NCBI GenBank assembly: GCA_903932565.1
Contig: CAIZGQ010000096.1
Location: forward strand, 1-10,442
Length of the DNA stretch: 10,442 nucleotides
From: an uncultured Hyphomicrobiales bacterium
GTDB lineage: Bacteria > Pseudomonadota > Alphaproteobacteria > Rhizobiales > Beijerinckiaceae
Reading direction: 5' to 3'
In this document: in pieces, positions 1 through 7,844 of the stretch
Position numbering within the stretch: the first letter of the stretch is position 1
Layout: every line of letters begins with the position of its first letter
Translations under genes and position numbers: made by a program
Notes under the pieces: model-generated
The model's input: only the letters and a program-made list of their open reading frames with translations
What the model was told of the DNA's origin: nothing
The model's database searches: none

Positions 1-2406
1 CATCTGCAGTGCCCGACGGCGCAAATCTCGTGGCCGGAAACGCCTGAGCCCGAACCCGACCACAAGCCAGACCCGTCTGCTGTGGAAGATACATCAGGCT
101 CTGCGCTGGGTGCCGACACACATGATGTGACAGCGTCCCCTGCTGACACCGCGGCGCTCGATAGGGCAAAGTCGTCCTCGCCCTATGGTGAGAATGTCAT
201 CCATCTGCGCGCCATACCCGGCGGGTGGCGTTTTCTGTCAGGCCGAAGCCTCAGCCTCGTGACGCCGCCAGACGAACCCCAAAGTCATATCCTGCCGCTC
301 GAAGACGCTTTCACGCCGCCGATTGCACCAAGCGAAACTGAGGCCCCAACCCAAACCTCTCCCCATGCAGAAGCCGATCCTGTCCCGACCATCCCAAGCG
401 TCGAGGCACGCGCTGGTCATGAGGATCAGCCCGGCGACGCGCCGCCCCAGAGCGAAGCGGGCCACGTTGTGCTGTCGCTTGGGGAACGCATGGCCTTTGG
501 CGAAATCGCCCGCACGCTTGGGGCAGCGATGCGAACGGACGATAAATCTGGCAGCAACGGGGACGTTCGCCAGCGTTCCAACGACACACCGAGTGTCGAT
601 GCGCATCTGGTCAAAGCACTCGTTGCTCAGCCCGACGAGCCGCAGCCGCCAGCCATCACGTCCGACATCTTCGAGCCCGAACCAGTCGCCCCCCCTCGCG
701 TCGAAAATGAACAGCGGCCGGACCCGTCGGTTTCGGGATCCGGCCATGCGCTTGATCTGCTGCGGCGCGTGACGCAGGCAAGCGAAAACTGGGGGCAATC
801 TTCGCCGGCGCAGCCATCCTTACCGGCACAAGATGTCGGCCATGACGCGCCACCAGACGAGGTCGGGATCATCTCGCCCGAGCCGACGCAATCCATTGCA
901 GCGTCTTCAGATGCATCAAGCCCCGCGCCGCTCAGCGCTGATGCAATCGAAATTCTCGACAAATTGCCCGCAGGCCTTCTGCTCGTGCAACACGGCACGG
1001 CTGTTCATGTGAACGCGAAGTTGCTGCGCGATCTCGATTATCCGGACGCCGCCAGCTTCAAGGCTGAAAACGGCGTCGCGCACATCTTCAAAGGTCGCGC
1101 CATCGAGGCAATTGCCGGGCCCGACGGCGGGATTGTGCCGCTGGTGACGCGCAATGGTGCGATTGTCACGCTGAACATGGACATCAAGCAGGTTCACTAC
1201 GCCCATGCACCTGCACAATTGCTGACCTTTGTGCCGGAATCTGATCTCGCGCCCCGTACGCGCGTGCTGGAAGCTGATCTGCGCAAAAGCGAAACAGACG
1301 CACGCCAATTGCAGGCCATTCTCGATACCGCAACCGACGGCGTTGCGGTTCTGGATGAGGATGGAAACATCCTCTCCCTCAACAAGGCTGGCCAAGCGCT
1401 GTTTGGCTATGAGCAGAACGAAGTTGTTGGCCATCCCTTCACGCTGCTGTTGCAGCGCGACAGCGAGGCCGCGGCGCGCGATTATTTCGCCGGTCTCAAG
1501 GCCAACGGCGTCGCTTCTGTCCTCAACGATGGCCGCGATGTTTTGGGCCGCGCCCATCAGGGCGGCGCCATCCCGTTGTTCATGACCATTGGGCCGATTG
1601 GCACATCCTCATCAGCAGCCTTCTGCGCCGTGTTGCGGGACATGACAGCCTGGAAGCGCGCGGAGCGCGAATTGAAGGATGCGCATCGCGAAGCCGAGCG
1701 CGCCAGCTCGCTGAAGTCAGAGTTCCTGGCCAAGGTCAGCCACGAAATCCGCACGCCGCTCAACGCGATTTTGGGCTTCACCGAAGTCATGATGGAAGAG
1801 CGGCTGGGGACCATCGGCAACGCGCGCTACAAAGAATATCTGAGTGACATCCATGCCTCTGGCTCACATGTGATGAGTCTGGTGAACGATCTCTTGGATC
1901 TCTCGAAGATCGAATCTGGCAAGATGGATCTCGCCAGCACGCCCATTGATGCCAATCGCATCATCAACGAATGCGTCTCATTGATGCAACTGCAAGCAAA
2001 TGCAGAGCGCGTGATTGTGCGCATGTCGCTGGCGCCGCGCCTGCCTGCGATCCTCACGGATGAACGTTCCCTGCGCCAGATCGTGCTGAACCTGTTGTCA
2101 AATGCCGTGAAGTTCAACGAGCCCGGCGGGCAGGTCATCATTTCAACGGCGCTGACGGATGCCGGACATGCGGTGATCCGCATTCGCGACACGGGCATCG
2201 GCATGAACGAGGCTGACCTTGAGATTGCACTGGAGCCGTTCCGGCAGGTCGCCTCAAACCGCTCGCCTGCGGGCACGGGCCTTGGCCTGCCCCTGACAAA
2301 GGCTTTGGTTGAAGCCAATCGCGCGAGCTTCTCTATTAAGAGCCGCCGCAATGAAGGCACGCTTGTTGAGGTTGCCTTTCCGCCCAATCTTGTTCTCGCA
2401 GGCTGA
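1..2406 (+). CDS. PAS-domain sensor histidine kinase, PdhS/PleC/DivJ-like (5' partial)
   Basis: Sensor kinase that autophosphorylates on histidine and passes phosphate to a response regulator. The frame is open from base 1 with no stop, so the gene starts outside the window; the GTG at 82 is probably internal. Counting residues from base 1 (801 visible): 1-310 is Pro/Asp/Glu/Ser/Ala-rich and probably disordered; 313-412 is a degenerate PAS-like region beginning LDKLPAGLLLV; 417-437 is a likely coiled coil; 437-552 is a clear PAS domain (TATDGVAVLDEDGNILSLN); 548-580 is a helical linker. The HisKA H-box is SHEIRTPLNAILGF with phospho-acceptor His581. The ATPase domain follows, with N-box Asn701 (LLSNAVKF), G1 DTGIGM at Asp730 and G2 GTGLGL from Gly758. 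No membrane segment or receiver domain is visible, so it looks cytoplasmic and non-hybrid. PAS layout and island motifs recall alphaproteobacterial PdhS-type cell-cycle kinases, which act on DivK. The catalytic class is certain; the PdhS-like assignment is inference, and another cytoplasmic PAS kinase is possible. Confidence 0.9.
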   Translation, partial: HLQCPTAQISWPETPEPEPDHKPDPSAVEDTSGSALGADTHDVTASPADTAALDRAKSSSPYGENVIHLRAIPGGWRFLSGRSLSLVTPPDEPQSHILPLEDAFTPPIAPSETEAPTQTSPHAEADPVPTIPSVEARAGHEDQPGDAPPQSEAGHVVLSLGERMAFGEIARTLGAAMRTDDKSGSNGDVRQRSNDTPSVDAHLVKALVAQPDEPQPPAITSDIFEPEPVAPPRVENEQRPDPSVSGSGHALDLLRRVTQASENWGQSSPAQPSLPAQDVGHDAPPDEVGIISPEPTQSIAASSDASSPAPLSADAIEILDKLPAGLLLVQHGTAVHVNAKLLRDLDYPDAASFKAENGVAHIFKGRAIEAIAGPDGGIVPLVTRNGAIVTLNMDIKQVHYAHAPAQLLTFVPESDLAPRTRVLEADLRKSETDARQLQAILDTATDGVAVLDEDGNILSLNKAGQALFGYEQNEVVGHPFTLLLQRDSEAAARDYFAGLKANGVASVLNDGRDVLGRAHQGGAIPLFMTIGPIGTSSSAAFCAVLRDMTAWKRAERELKDAHREAERASSLKSEFLAKVSHEIRTPLNAILGFTEVMMEERLGTIGNARYKEYLSDIHASGSHVMSLVNDLLDLSKIESGKMDLASTPIDANRIINECVSLMQLQANAERVIVRMSLAPRLPAILTDERSLRQIVLNLLSNAVKFNEPGGQVIISTALTDAGHAVIRIRDTGIGMNEADLEIALEPFRQVASNRSPAGTGLGLPLTKALVEANRASFSIKSRRNEGTLVEVAFPPNLVLAG

Positions 2407-2414
2407 TACGGCAC

Positions 2415-2687
2415 ATGGTCAAACTTCCCGTCACACCGCCATATCTGTTTCGCGAAAATAGCCAGCACGAACAGGCGATCGCGCGGATGCGGCGCTGCGT
2501 GCATGATGCGCTCCTCGTGATCGCCCTCCTAGCTCTTGTGCTGATGTCCGGTATGCCCCTGCGCGCACGTGCCAGCGTTATGGCGCCAAACCCGGACCAA
2601 GGGGAGGCGGCGATGGAAAGAGCAGCCAGCAAGCTCGTGACTTACGCCTTCGGCCCGCAAACTGCCGCCCGGCTTGGTTTGAATTAA
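2415..2687 (+). CDS. Small hypothetical protein with one hydrophobic segment
   Basis: I do not recognise this family. The frame starts 8 bases after the kinase stop and encodes 90 residues; codon third positions are mostly G or C, as in the neighbouring genes. Residues 32-49 (DALLVIALLALVLMSGMP) form one hydrophobic helix preceded by RMRRC and followed by RARA, so it could be a single-pass membrane protein or a signal peptide. Starting at the internal ATG at 2487 gives a 66-residue product whose N-terminus looks like a signal peptide (MRR, hydrophobic core, then ARA-S). The mature tail of about 35 residues is Ala-rich and mildly amphipathic. No strong Shine-Dalgarno sequence precedes either start, so translation may depend on coupling to the kinase. 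It could be a chance open frame; tight spacing and codon use favour a real gene. Confidence 0.42.
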   Translation: MVKLPVTPPYLFRENSQHEQAIARMRRCVHDALLVIALLALVLMSGMPLRARASVMAPNPDQGEAAMERAASKLVTYAFGPQTAARLGLN

Positions 2688-2715
2688 GACAAGTCTTCAA
2701 GGACCTGCATGGTAG

Positions 2716-2747
2716 GCGGGCCTGACCTGCGCCCGCGCGACTTTGTT
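2716..2747 (+). terminator. Possible weak hairpin terminator before the acyl-CoA synthetase/GNAT gene
   Basis: A 6-bp perfect stem, GCGGGC (2716-2721) with GCCCGC (2731-2736), encloses a 9-base loop and is followed by GCGACTTTGTT. The T-run is short and interrupted, so termination may be partial, or the hairpin may be incidental in G+C-rich DNA. It lies in the 119-base gap between the small open frame and the next gene, where I see nothing else except the ribosome binding site GGAGG at 2798-2802. Confidence 0.22.
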
Positions 2748-2806
2748 CCGGCGCAAAGCCATGTCACATCCGCCTCATATATCTTCGCGTCCAAATCGGA
2801 GGCGGC

Positions 2807-5566
2807 ATGTCCACGCGTAATCTTGATCAATTGTTCAAACCAACATCGGTCGCGCTGGTCGGTGCCAGCCCTCGGGCGGACAGCCTTGGCCACGCGGTCC
2901 TCACCAATCTGAAAAATGCCGGCATTGGCAGTGCGTTACATCTGGTCAACCCGCGCCATGACGCGATTGAAGGCATCGCCTGCGTCCCATCCCTGAGCGA
3001 CCTGCCAGCGCCCGCCGATGTTGTCGTCATTGTCTCGCCGCGAGACACGGTGCCTGACCTTGTGCGCGAGGCGGCCCGCTGCGGATCAGGTGTGGCCATC
3101 GTCATCACGGCCGACCCCGATCATGGGCCGCACTCTTTGAAAGCAGACTTGCGGACAATCGCGCGCGAAACCGACATTCGGATTGTCGGCCCCAATTGTC
3201 TTGGTGTGATCGCGCCGCGCGCGCATTTCAATGCAAGCTTTGCCGCGCAGCCTGTGCTGGCAGGCGATCTTGCCGTCATCTCGCAGTCAGGCGCCATTGC
3301 GACGGCGCTGATTTCCTGGGCCCATCAGCGCAAGATTGGATTCTCGGGCCTCGTTTCGGTCGGTGACATGGCCGATGTCGATTTTGCCGGGCTCCTCGAC
3401 TATTACGCCCTCGACACGCACACCCGCGCCATTCTGCTCTATGTGGAGTCCATTGGCGACGCGAAGGGCTTCATGTCCGCCGCGCGTGCAGCGGCACGCG
3501 TGAAACCCGTGATCGTTGTCAAATCCGGACGCACCGCAAAAGCTGCCAAGGCGGCTGCGACGCATACCGGGGCACTGGCGGGGGCAGATGCAGTTTACGA
3601 TGCAGCCTTTCGCCGCGCCGGTCTTTTGCGGGTCGATGATCTCGATGAATTGTTTGACGCCGCTGAGACGCTGTCGCGCGTCAAACCCTTTCCGGGCAAA
3701 CGGCTTGCCATTCTCACCAACGGCGGTGGCGTCGGGGTGCTGGCGGTGGACCGCCTTGTCGAATTGGGTGGTGTGCTGGCCGACCTGTCGCCGTCAACCA
3801 CCGAGATCCTGGACAAAACACTCCCAACCACTTGGTCGCGTGCGAACCCCGTTGACATCGTCGGCGATGCAGATGCGACGCGCTTTCGCACCGCGCTCGA
3901 CACCCTGCTGAAAGATCCACTGAATGATGCGGTGATGGTGATGCATTGCCCGACCGCTTTGTCGCGCAGCAGCGAGGCAGCCCTTGCCGTGATTGAGAGC
4001 TACAAGGCGTATCGCGCGTCAACACTGTCGCCAAAGCCACTTTTTGCAAATTGGCTCGGCTCCAGCGAGGAAGCCAATCGGGCGTTTGAGGACGCAAAGA
4101 TCCCCCATTTCGACCGCGGCGCGATTGGTGCGTTCATGCATCTGGTGCATTGGCGCGAAAACCGCGATGCGCTGATGACAGCCCCACCAAGCCTGCCGAC
4201 AGACTTCGTGCCGGACGTGGAAAAAGCGCGCGCTGTTGTCGCCAACGCCCTCGCCAAAGGACAAACCTGGCTCGCCCCGGTCGAAATTTCAGACTTGCTT
4301 GATGCTTATGGCATTCCAACCGCCACTGCGCGGCTGGCCCATACGCCGGCAGAGGCCCGGGACATTGCGCGCGGCTTCATTGCCGAGCACGGCGCCTGCG
4401 TCATCAAGATCTGCGCGCCGCAGATCACGCATAAGTCTGACGTGGACGGCGTCGTTCTCGATATCAAATCGGCGGAGGCGGCCGAAAGAGTGGCGGCCGA
4501 TATGATCGCGCGCATCGGCAAGCTGCGGCCGGATGCTGAGATCAATGGTGTCACAGTGCATCCCTTTATCAAAAAGCCCCACGCCCGCGAGCTGATTGCA
4601 GGGCTTGCGGAAGATCCGACCTTTGGCCCGGTAGTTGTCTTTGGACGCGGCGGCACAGCGGTTGAAGTCATCAATGATCGCGCGCTCGCGTTGCCGCCCC
4701 TTGATCTTTCGCTCGCCCGCGCTCTGATCGAGCGGACGCGCGTTGTCCGCATCCTGCGCCATTATCGCGATGTGCCTGCCGCTGATATGGATGCGGTCGC
4801 ACTGACACTTGTGAAGATCGCTCAACTCTCGGCTGATATTCCCGAAGTGCGTGAAATTGATCTCAACCCGCTGATTGCGGACGCCGACGGCGTCATCGCC
4901 ATTGACGCGCGTGTTGCGATTGCGGATGCCGGACCGCGGCCCCTGGGTGCCACCAATCCGCGCTTTGCCATTGCGCCCTATCCCCAAACACTCGAGCGCC
5001 ATGTCCGCACACGCGATGGGTTGCTTGTGTTTGTGCGGCCAGTCCGGCCCGAAGATGAGGATATGTATCGGCACTTCTTTGAGAAAAGCGTCACACCGGA
5101 AGATTTACGCCTGCGGTTTTTTGCGTCCATCAAGGAATTCAGCCACACCTTCGTCGCCCGCCTCACGCAGCTCGATTACGCCCGCGCTTATGCGCTGTGT
5201 GCATTGGATGAGGAGACCGGCGAGATGCTTGGGGGTGTTCGCCTGATCTACGATGCGGCCAAAACCACGGGCGAATATGCGATCCTGATCCGCTCCGATG
5301 CCAAGGGCCATGGGCTTGGTGCGACCCTCATGCAATTGATGATTGATGACGCTCGCAACGCGGGATTGAGCCACGTGGAAGGCCAGGTGCTGAGCGAGAA
5401 CAAGGCAATGCTCTCTCTGTGCGAGTGGCTCGGCTTCACCATCAAGGAAGATCCCCACGAACATGGCGTGAAGGCCGTGAAGCTCGAACTTGGGGCGGTG
5501 AAGCGCGTCATGCCGGATGTTGTGCCCTACGAATTGCGCGCACCTGCTGCCAACCCCCAAACATGA
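2807..5566 (+). CDS. pat: Pat-type protein acetyltransferase: NDP-forming acyl-CoA synthetase fused to GNAT
   Basis: Enzymes with this layout acetylate lysines of acyl-CoA synthetases using acetyl-CoA and switch them off (Pat of Salmonella, PatZ/YfiQ of E. coli, Pat of Rhodopseudomonas). The 919 residues are close to the family's usual length of roughly 900. Domains in order: CoA-binding Rossmann fold at about 8-135 (SVALVGASPRADSLGHAV); succinyl-CoA-ligase-like part at about 145-460, with THTGALAG placing a candidate phospho-histidine at His253; ATP-grasp at about 490-705 (KICAPQITHKSDVDGV, then FGRGGTAVEV); GNAT at about 740-895, with acetyl-CoA loop KGHGLGA at 833-839 and Glu823 in GEYAILI as candidate general base. 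The ATG at 2807 is supported by GGAGG four bases upstream. The protein is cytoplasmic, with no signal or membrane segment. It lies 96 bases upstream of lutB, so targets in lactate or acetate metabolism are plausible but inferred. Retention of His253 leaves open that the synthetase half is itself active. Confidence 0.9.
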   Translation: MSTRNLDQLFKPTSVALVGASPRADSLGHAVLTNLKNAGIGSALHLVNPRHDAIEGIACVPSLSDLPAPADVVVIVSPRDTVPDLVREAARCGSGVAIVITADPDHGPHSLKADLRTIARETDIRIVGPNCLGVIAPRAHFNASFAAQPVLAGDLAVISQSGAIATALISWAHQRKIGFSGLVSVGDMADVDFAGLLDYYALDTHTRAILLYVESIGDAKGFMSAARAAARVKPVIVVKSGRTAKAAKAAATHTGALAGADAVYDAAFRRAGLLRVDDLDELFDAAETLSRVKPFPGKRLAILTNGGGVGVLAVDRLVELGGVLADLSPSTTEILDKTLPTTWSRANPVDIVGDADATRFRTALDTLLKDPLNDAVMVMHCPTALSRSSEAALAVIESYKAYRASTLSPKPLFANWLGSSEEANRAFEDAKIPHFDRGAIGAFMHLVHWRENRDALMTAPPSLPTDFVPDVEKARAVVANALAKGQTWLAPVEISDLLDAYGIPTATARLAHTPAEARDIARGFIAEHGACVIKICAPQITHKSDVDGVVLDIKSAEAAERVAADMIARIGKLRPDAEINGVTVHPFIKKPHARELIAGLAEDPTFGPVVVFGRGGTAVEVINDRALALPPLDLSLARALIERTRVVRILRHYRDVPAADMDAVALTLVKIAQLSADIPEVREIDLNPLIADADGVIAIDARVAIADAGPRPLGATNPRFAIAPYPQTLERHVRTRDGLLVFVRPVRPEDEDMYRHFFEKSVTPEDLRLRFFASIKEFSHTFVARLTQLDYARAYALCALDEETGEMLGGVRLIYDAAKTTGEYAILIRSDAKGHGLGATLMQLMIDDARNAGLSHVEGQVLSENKAMLSLCEWLGFTIKEDPHEHGVKAVKLELGAVKRVMPDVVPYELRAPAANPQT

Positions 5567-5575
5567 GCGCACAGG

Positions 5576-5596
5576 CGTCAACAAGGCGAATTGACG
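5576..5596. promoter_or_regulatory. Candidate operator dyad upstream of lutB
   Basis: CGTCAA (5576-5581) and TTGACG (5591-5596) form a perfect 6-bp dyad with a 9-base centre. It lies between the stop of the acyl-CoA synthetase/GNAT gene and the lutB start, and a third copy of TTGACG occurs at 5641-5646. Dyads in this position can bind dimeric regulators, and lut operons are often controlled by GntR-family proteins. I cannot match this dyad to a known operator, and no regulator gene is present in the window. No convincing -35/-10 pair was found in the gap. Confidence 0.22.
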
Positions 5597-5662
5597 GAGC
5601 CGCCAAATCCGGCGACACCCTTGATTAACAAAGCCAAGATTTGACGTGCCCGAGGGACGCCC

Positions 5663-7087
5663 ATGACCCTGCATCCAACATCGCCACAATTTAAAGACAA
5701 CGCCCATGGCGCGCTGCGAGATCCCAACCTGCAAAAGGCACTGGGCTTTGTGCGGCGCGGCTTCACGACCCGCAGGGCTGCTGCTGTTGCACGCCTGCCG
5801 GAGATGGAGGAGCTGCGCGACGCCGCCCGCGACCTGAAGAATCACGTTCTGGCAAATCTCGATCTCTATCTGGAACGCTATGAGGCCAAGGTGATCGCCT
5901 CAGGTGGTCACGTGCATTGGGCTCGTACGTCTGAGGAAGCCTGCGCCATTGTTTTGGAGATCTGCAAGGCGCGCGGGGCGAAAAGCGTTACCAAGGGCAA
6001 GTCCATGATCTCGGAAGAGATCGGCCTGAATGATGCGCTGGAGAAGGCGGGGCTCGAAGCGGTCGAGACCGATCTTGGCGAATACATCATCCAGCTGCGC
6101 GGTGAGCATCCCTCCCACATCATCGCGCCCGCAGGACACGTAACGCGCGAGCAGGTGGAAGCCGACTTCCGCCGCGTTCACACGGACTTGCCCTCCGAGC
6201 GCGTGCTGACAGATCCTGCCTCGCTGCTGGCGGAAGCGCGCGGCATCCTGCGTGAAAAGTTTCTCGCCGCCGACGTTGGCGTCACGGGTGCCAACTTTCT
6301 GGTGGCGGAGACGGGCACCTCGATCATCGTGACCAACGAGGGCAACGGCGATCTGACCCAGATCCTGCCCAAGGTGCATGTGGTTCTGGCATCAATTGAG
6401 AAGATCGTCCCGACACTCGACGATACCGCGACCCTGCTGCGGGTGCTCGCCCGCTCTGCCACCGGCCAGGACATGTCGGTCTACACGACGCTTTCCACCG
6501 GCCCGCGTCGCGCTGGCGATGTGGACGGCCCGGAAGAATATCATGTCGTCCTGCTCGACAATGGCCGCTCTGCCATGCTTGGCACCGAGTTCGAAGAGAT
6601 GCTGCGCTGCATTCGCTGTGGCGCCTGCATGAACCATTGCCCGGTTTACGATGCTGTCGGCGGCCATGCCTATGGCTGGGTCTACCCCGGCCCCATGGGC
6701 TCGGTTTTGACTCCAAGCCTGATCGGTGTCGACCAGTCCGGGCACCTGCCCAACGCCTCAACCTTTTGCGGGCGATGCGAATCCGTCTGCCCGGTCCGCA
6801 TCCCCCTGCCCAAGCTCATGCGCCACTGGCGAGAGCGCGAGTTTGAAAGGCACTTGAGCCCGGCAACCGTGCGCGGCGGCCTCAGCGTTTGGGCGTTCTT
6901 TGCGCGGCGGCCGATGCTCTATCGGCTCGCCACAGGCGTTGCGATGCGCGTGCTCGGCCTTGCCGGCAAGGCCAAGGGCCATTTCACAAAGCTGCCACTG
7001 GCTGGCGGCTGGACCGATTACCGCGACATGCCGGCACCGCAAGGCCAGACATTCCAGAGCCAATGGCGCGCACGGGGGCGGGCATGA
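5663..7087 (+). CDS. lutB: Lactate utilization iron-sulfur protein LutB
   Basis: LutB is the [4Fe-4S] subunit of LutABC, a cytoplasmic system that oxidises L-lactate to pyruvate; the E. coli homologue is YkgF. The 474-residue length is typical. An N-terminal LUD domain covers about 60-300 and includes NFLVAETGTSIIVTNEGNGD. A ferredoxin-type region follows: Cys316, Cys319, Cys322 and Cys326 in CIRCGACMNHCP, then Cys369, Cys372 and Cys376 in CGRCESVCP. The second motif shows three cysteines, as I recall for the family, so the fourth ligand of that cluster is not obvious. The C-terminal tail (about 400-474, FFARRPMLYRLATG through GGWTDYRDMPAP) is also family-typical. The ATG is supported by GAGGGA at 5652-5657. 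Its stop overlaps the lutC start by ATGA, indicating translational coupling. The usual partner lutA is not upstream. Confidence 0.95.
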   Translation: MTLHPTSPQFKDNAHGALRDPNLQKALGFVRRGFTTRRAAAVARLPEMEELRDAARDLKNHVLANLDLYLERYEAKVIASGGHVHWARTSEEACAIVLEICKARGAKSVTKGKSMISEEIGLNDALEKAGLEAVETDLGEYIIQLRGEHPSHIIAPAGHVTREQVEADFRRVHTDLPSERVLTDPASLLAEARGILREKFLAADVGVTGANFLVAETGTSIIVTNEGNGDLTQILPKVHVVLASIEKIVPTLDDTATLLRVLARSATGQDMSVYTTLSTGPRRAGDVDGPEEYHVVLLDNGRSAMLGTEFEEMLRCIRCGACMNHCPVYDAVGGHAYGWVYPGPMGSVLTPSLIGVDQSGHLPNASTFCGRCESVCPVRIPLPKLMRHWREREFERHLSPATVRGGLSVWAFFARRPMLYRLATGVAMRVLGLAGKAKGHFTKLPLAGGWTDYRDMPAPQGQTFQSQWRARGRA

Positions 7088-7770
7088 GCACATCAACGTC
7101 AACATCGCGCGCCGACATTCTCGGCAACATCCGCCGCTCCTTGCATGTGACAGGAACAGAACGTCCACGCGTCAGTGTGGTGGCCGAACGCCTGGCCCAA
7201 AGCCCGCAGGGGCCAATCCCGGCGCGGGGACAACTTGATCACGAAGCACAGGTCGAGCTGTTCAAACAGGAAGCGGAACGCATCTTTGCCAGCGTTGTCG
7301 ATGTCGCCTCCGTGCAGGATGTTCCGGCCGAAGTCGCCCGCTTCCTGCGCGAGGCAAATCTGCCAGCAACGCTGCGCATGGGCAGCGATCCGCGTCTGGC
7401 CGCCATGCCGTGGACGGATACGGCGCTGGCGCTCACACAGGGCCGCTCGGACGGGGACGATCTCAACGCCATCAGCCATGCGTTTGCCGGGATTGCGGAA
7501 ACCGGAACGCTCGCGCTGGTCTCAGGCGCCGACAATCCAACGACACTGAACTTCCTGCCCGACAATCACATCGTCGTGATCGCAGCCAAGGATATCACGG
7601 GCGATCTTGAGAGCGTCTGGGCGCGCTTGCGCACCTTCCAAGGCAAGGGCGAGATGCCGCGCACGGTCAATCTGATCACGGGGCCATCCCGCTCAGGGGA
7701 TATCGAGCAAACGATGTTGCTGGGCGCGCACGGCCCACGGCGGCTGCACATCGTCATCGTGCGGGATTGA
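7084..7770 (+). CDS. lutC: Lactate utilization protein LutC (LUD domain)
   Basis: LutC is the third component of the LutABC L-lactate oxidation system (YkgG in E. coli). The start is the ATG overlapping the lutB stop in ATGA, preceded by a GGGGGCGGG purine run, and gives 228 residues, normal for the family. A longer in-frame extension back to 6889 lies inside lutB and is rejected. The N-terminus is a short Ser/Thr-rich leader followed by the helix SRADILGNIRRSL. The LUD domain fills the rest; its signature GIAETGTLALVSG is at about 136-148, with Glu139-Thr140-Gly141-Thr142, followed by NPTTLNFLPDNHIVV. There are no cysteine motifs, as expected. It is co-transcribed with lutB. Its precise biochemical role in the complex is not fixed by sequence. 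Confidence 0.93.
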   Translation: MSTSTSTSRADILGNIRRSLHVTGTERPRVSVVAERLAQSPQGPIPARGQLDHEAQVELFKQEAERIFASVVDVASVQDVPAEVARFLREANLPATLRMGSDPRLAAMPWTDTALALTQGRSDGDDLNAISHAFAGIAETGTLALVSGADNPTTLNFLPDNHIVVIAAKDITGDLESVWARLRTFQGKGEMPRTVNLITGPSRSGDIEQTMLLGAHGPRRLHIVIVRD

Positions 7771-7829
7771 GGCGGGTTGCTGCACAAAATAAAGTGCGCC
7801 TGACGCCTCTGCCCAAGGTTAGCCTCAAT
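7766..7829. repeat. Inverted repeats spanning the lutC stop, two competing downstream arms
   Basis: ATTGAGGC (7766-7773) is perfectly complementary to GCCTCAAT (7822-7829). The same left arm can instead pair through GAGGCG (7769-7774) with CGCCTC (7804-7809), with an inner GCAC/GTGC stem (7782-7785 and 7794-7797) closing an A-rich loop. The two pairings exclude one another. Neither is followed by a T-run, so this is not a standard intrinsic terminator. It could be an end-of-operon structure for lutBC or part of the leader of the next gene. Confidence 0.35.
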
Positions 7830-7844
7830 AAATGATTAAGCGGA

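Noticed and set aside
82..84. GTG as the start of the histidine kinase
   Set aside because: The frame is open to base 1 with the same Pro/Glu/Asp-rich composition, and no ribosome binding site precedes it.
1827..2504. 225-codon open frame on the minus strand
   Set aside because: It is antisense to the conserved kinase catalytic core, whose motifs show that the plus strand is coding.
2686..2697. AAGAC/GTCTT inverted repeat at the small open frame's stop
   Set aside because: The arms are 5 bp with a 2-base loop, too short to form a stable hairpin.
4289..5074. 261-codon open frame on the minus strand
   Set aside because: It is antisense to the ATP-grasp part of the acyl-CoA synthetase/GNAT gene and reads like a G+C-driven shadow, with no recognisable domain.
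5105..5845. 246-codon open frame on the minus strand
   Set aside because: It is antisense to the GNAT domain, the gap and the lutB start; its composition is not protein-like and no family is recognised.
6889..7083. In-frame extension of lutC back to 6889
   Set aside because: It lies entirely inside lutB in another frame and shows no LutC-like sequence; the ATGA overlap at 7084 is the natural start.
7767..7795. TTGAGG plus an A/T-rich hexamer as a promoter for the transpeptidase
   Set aside because: The -10 match is poor and the -35 overlaps the lutC stop; alphaproteobacterial promoters cannot be called on this evidence.
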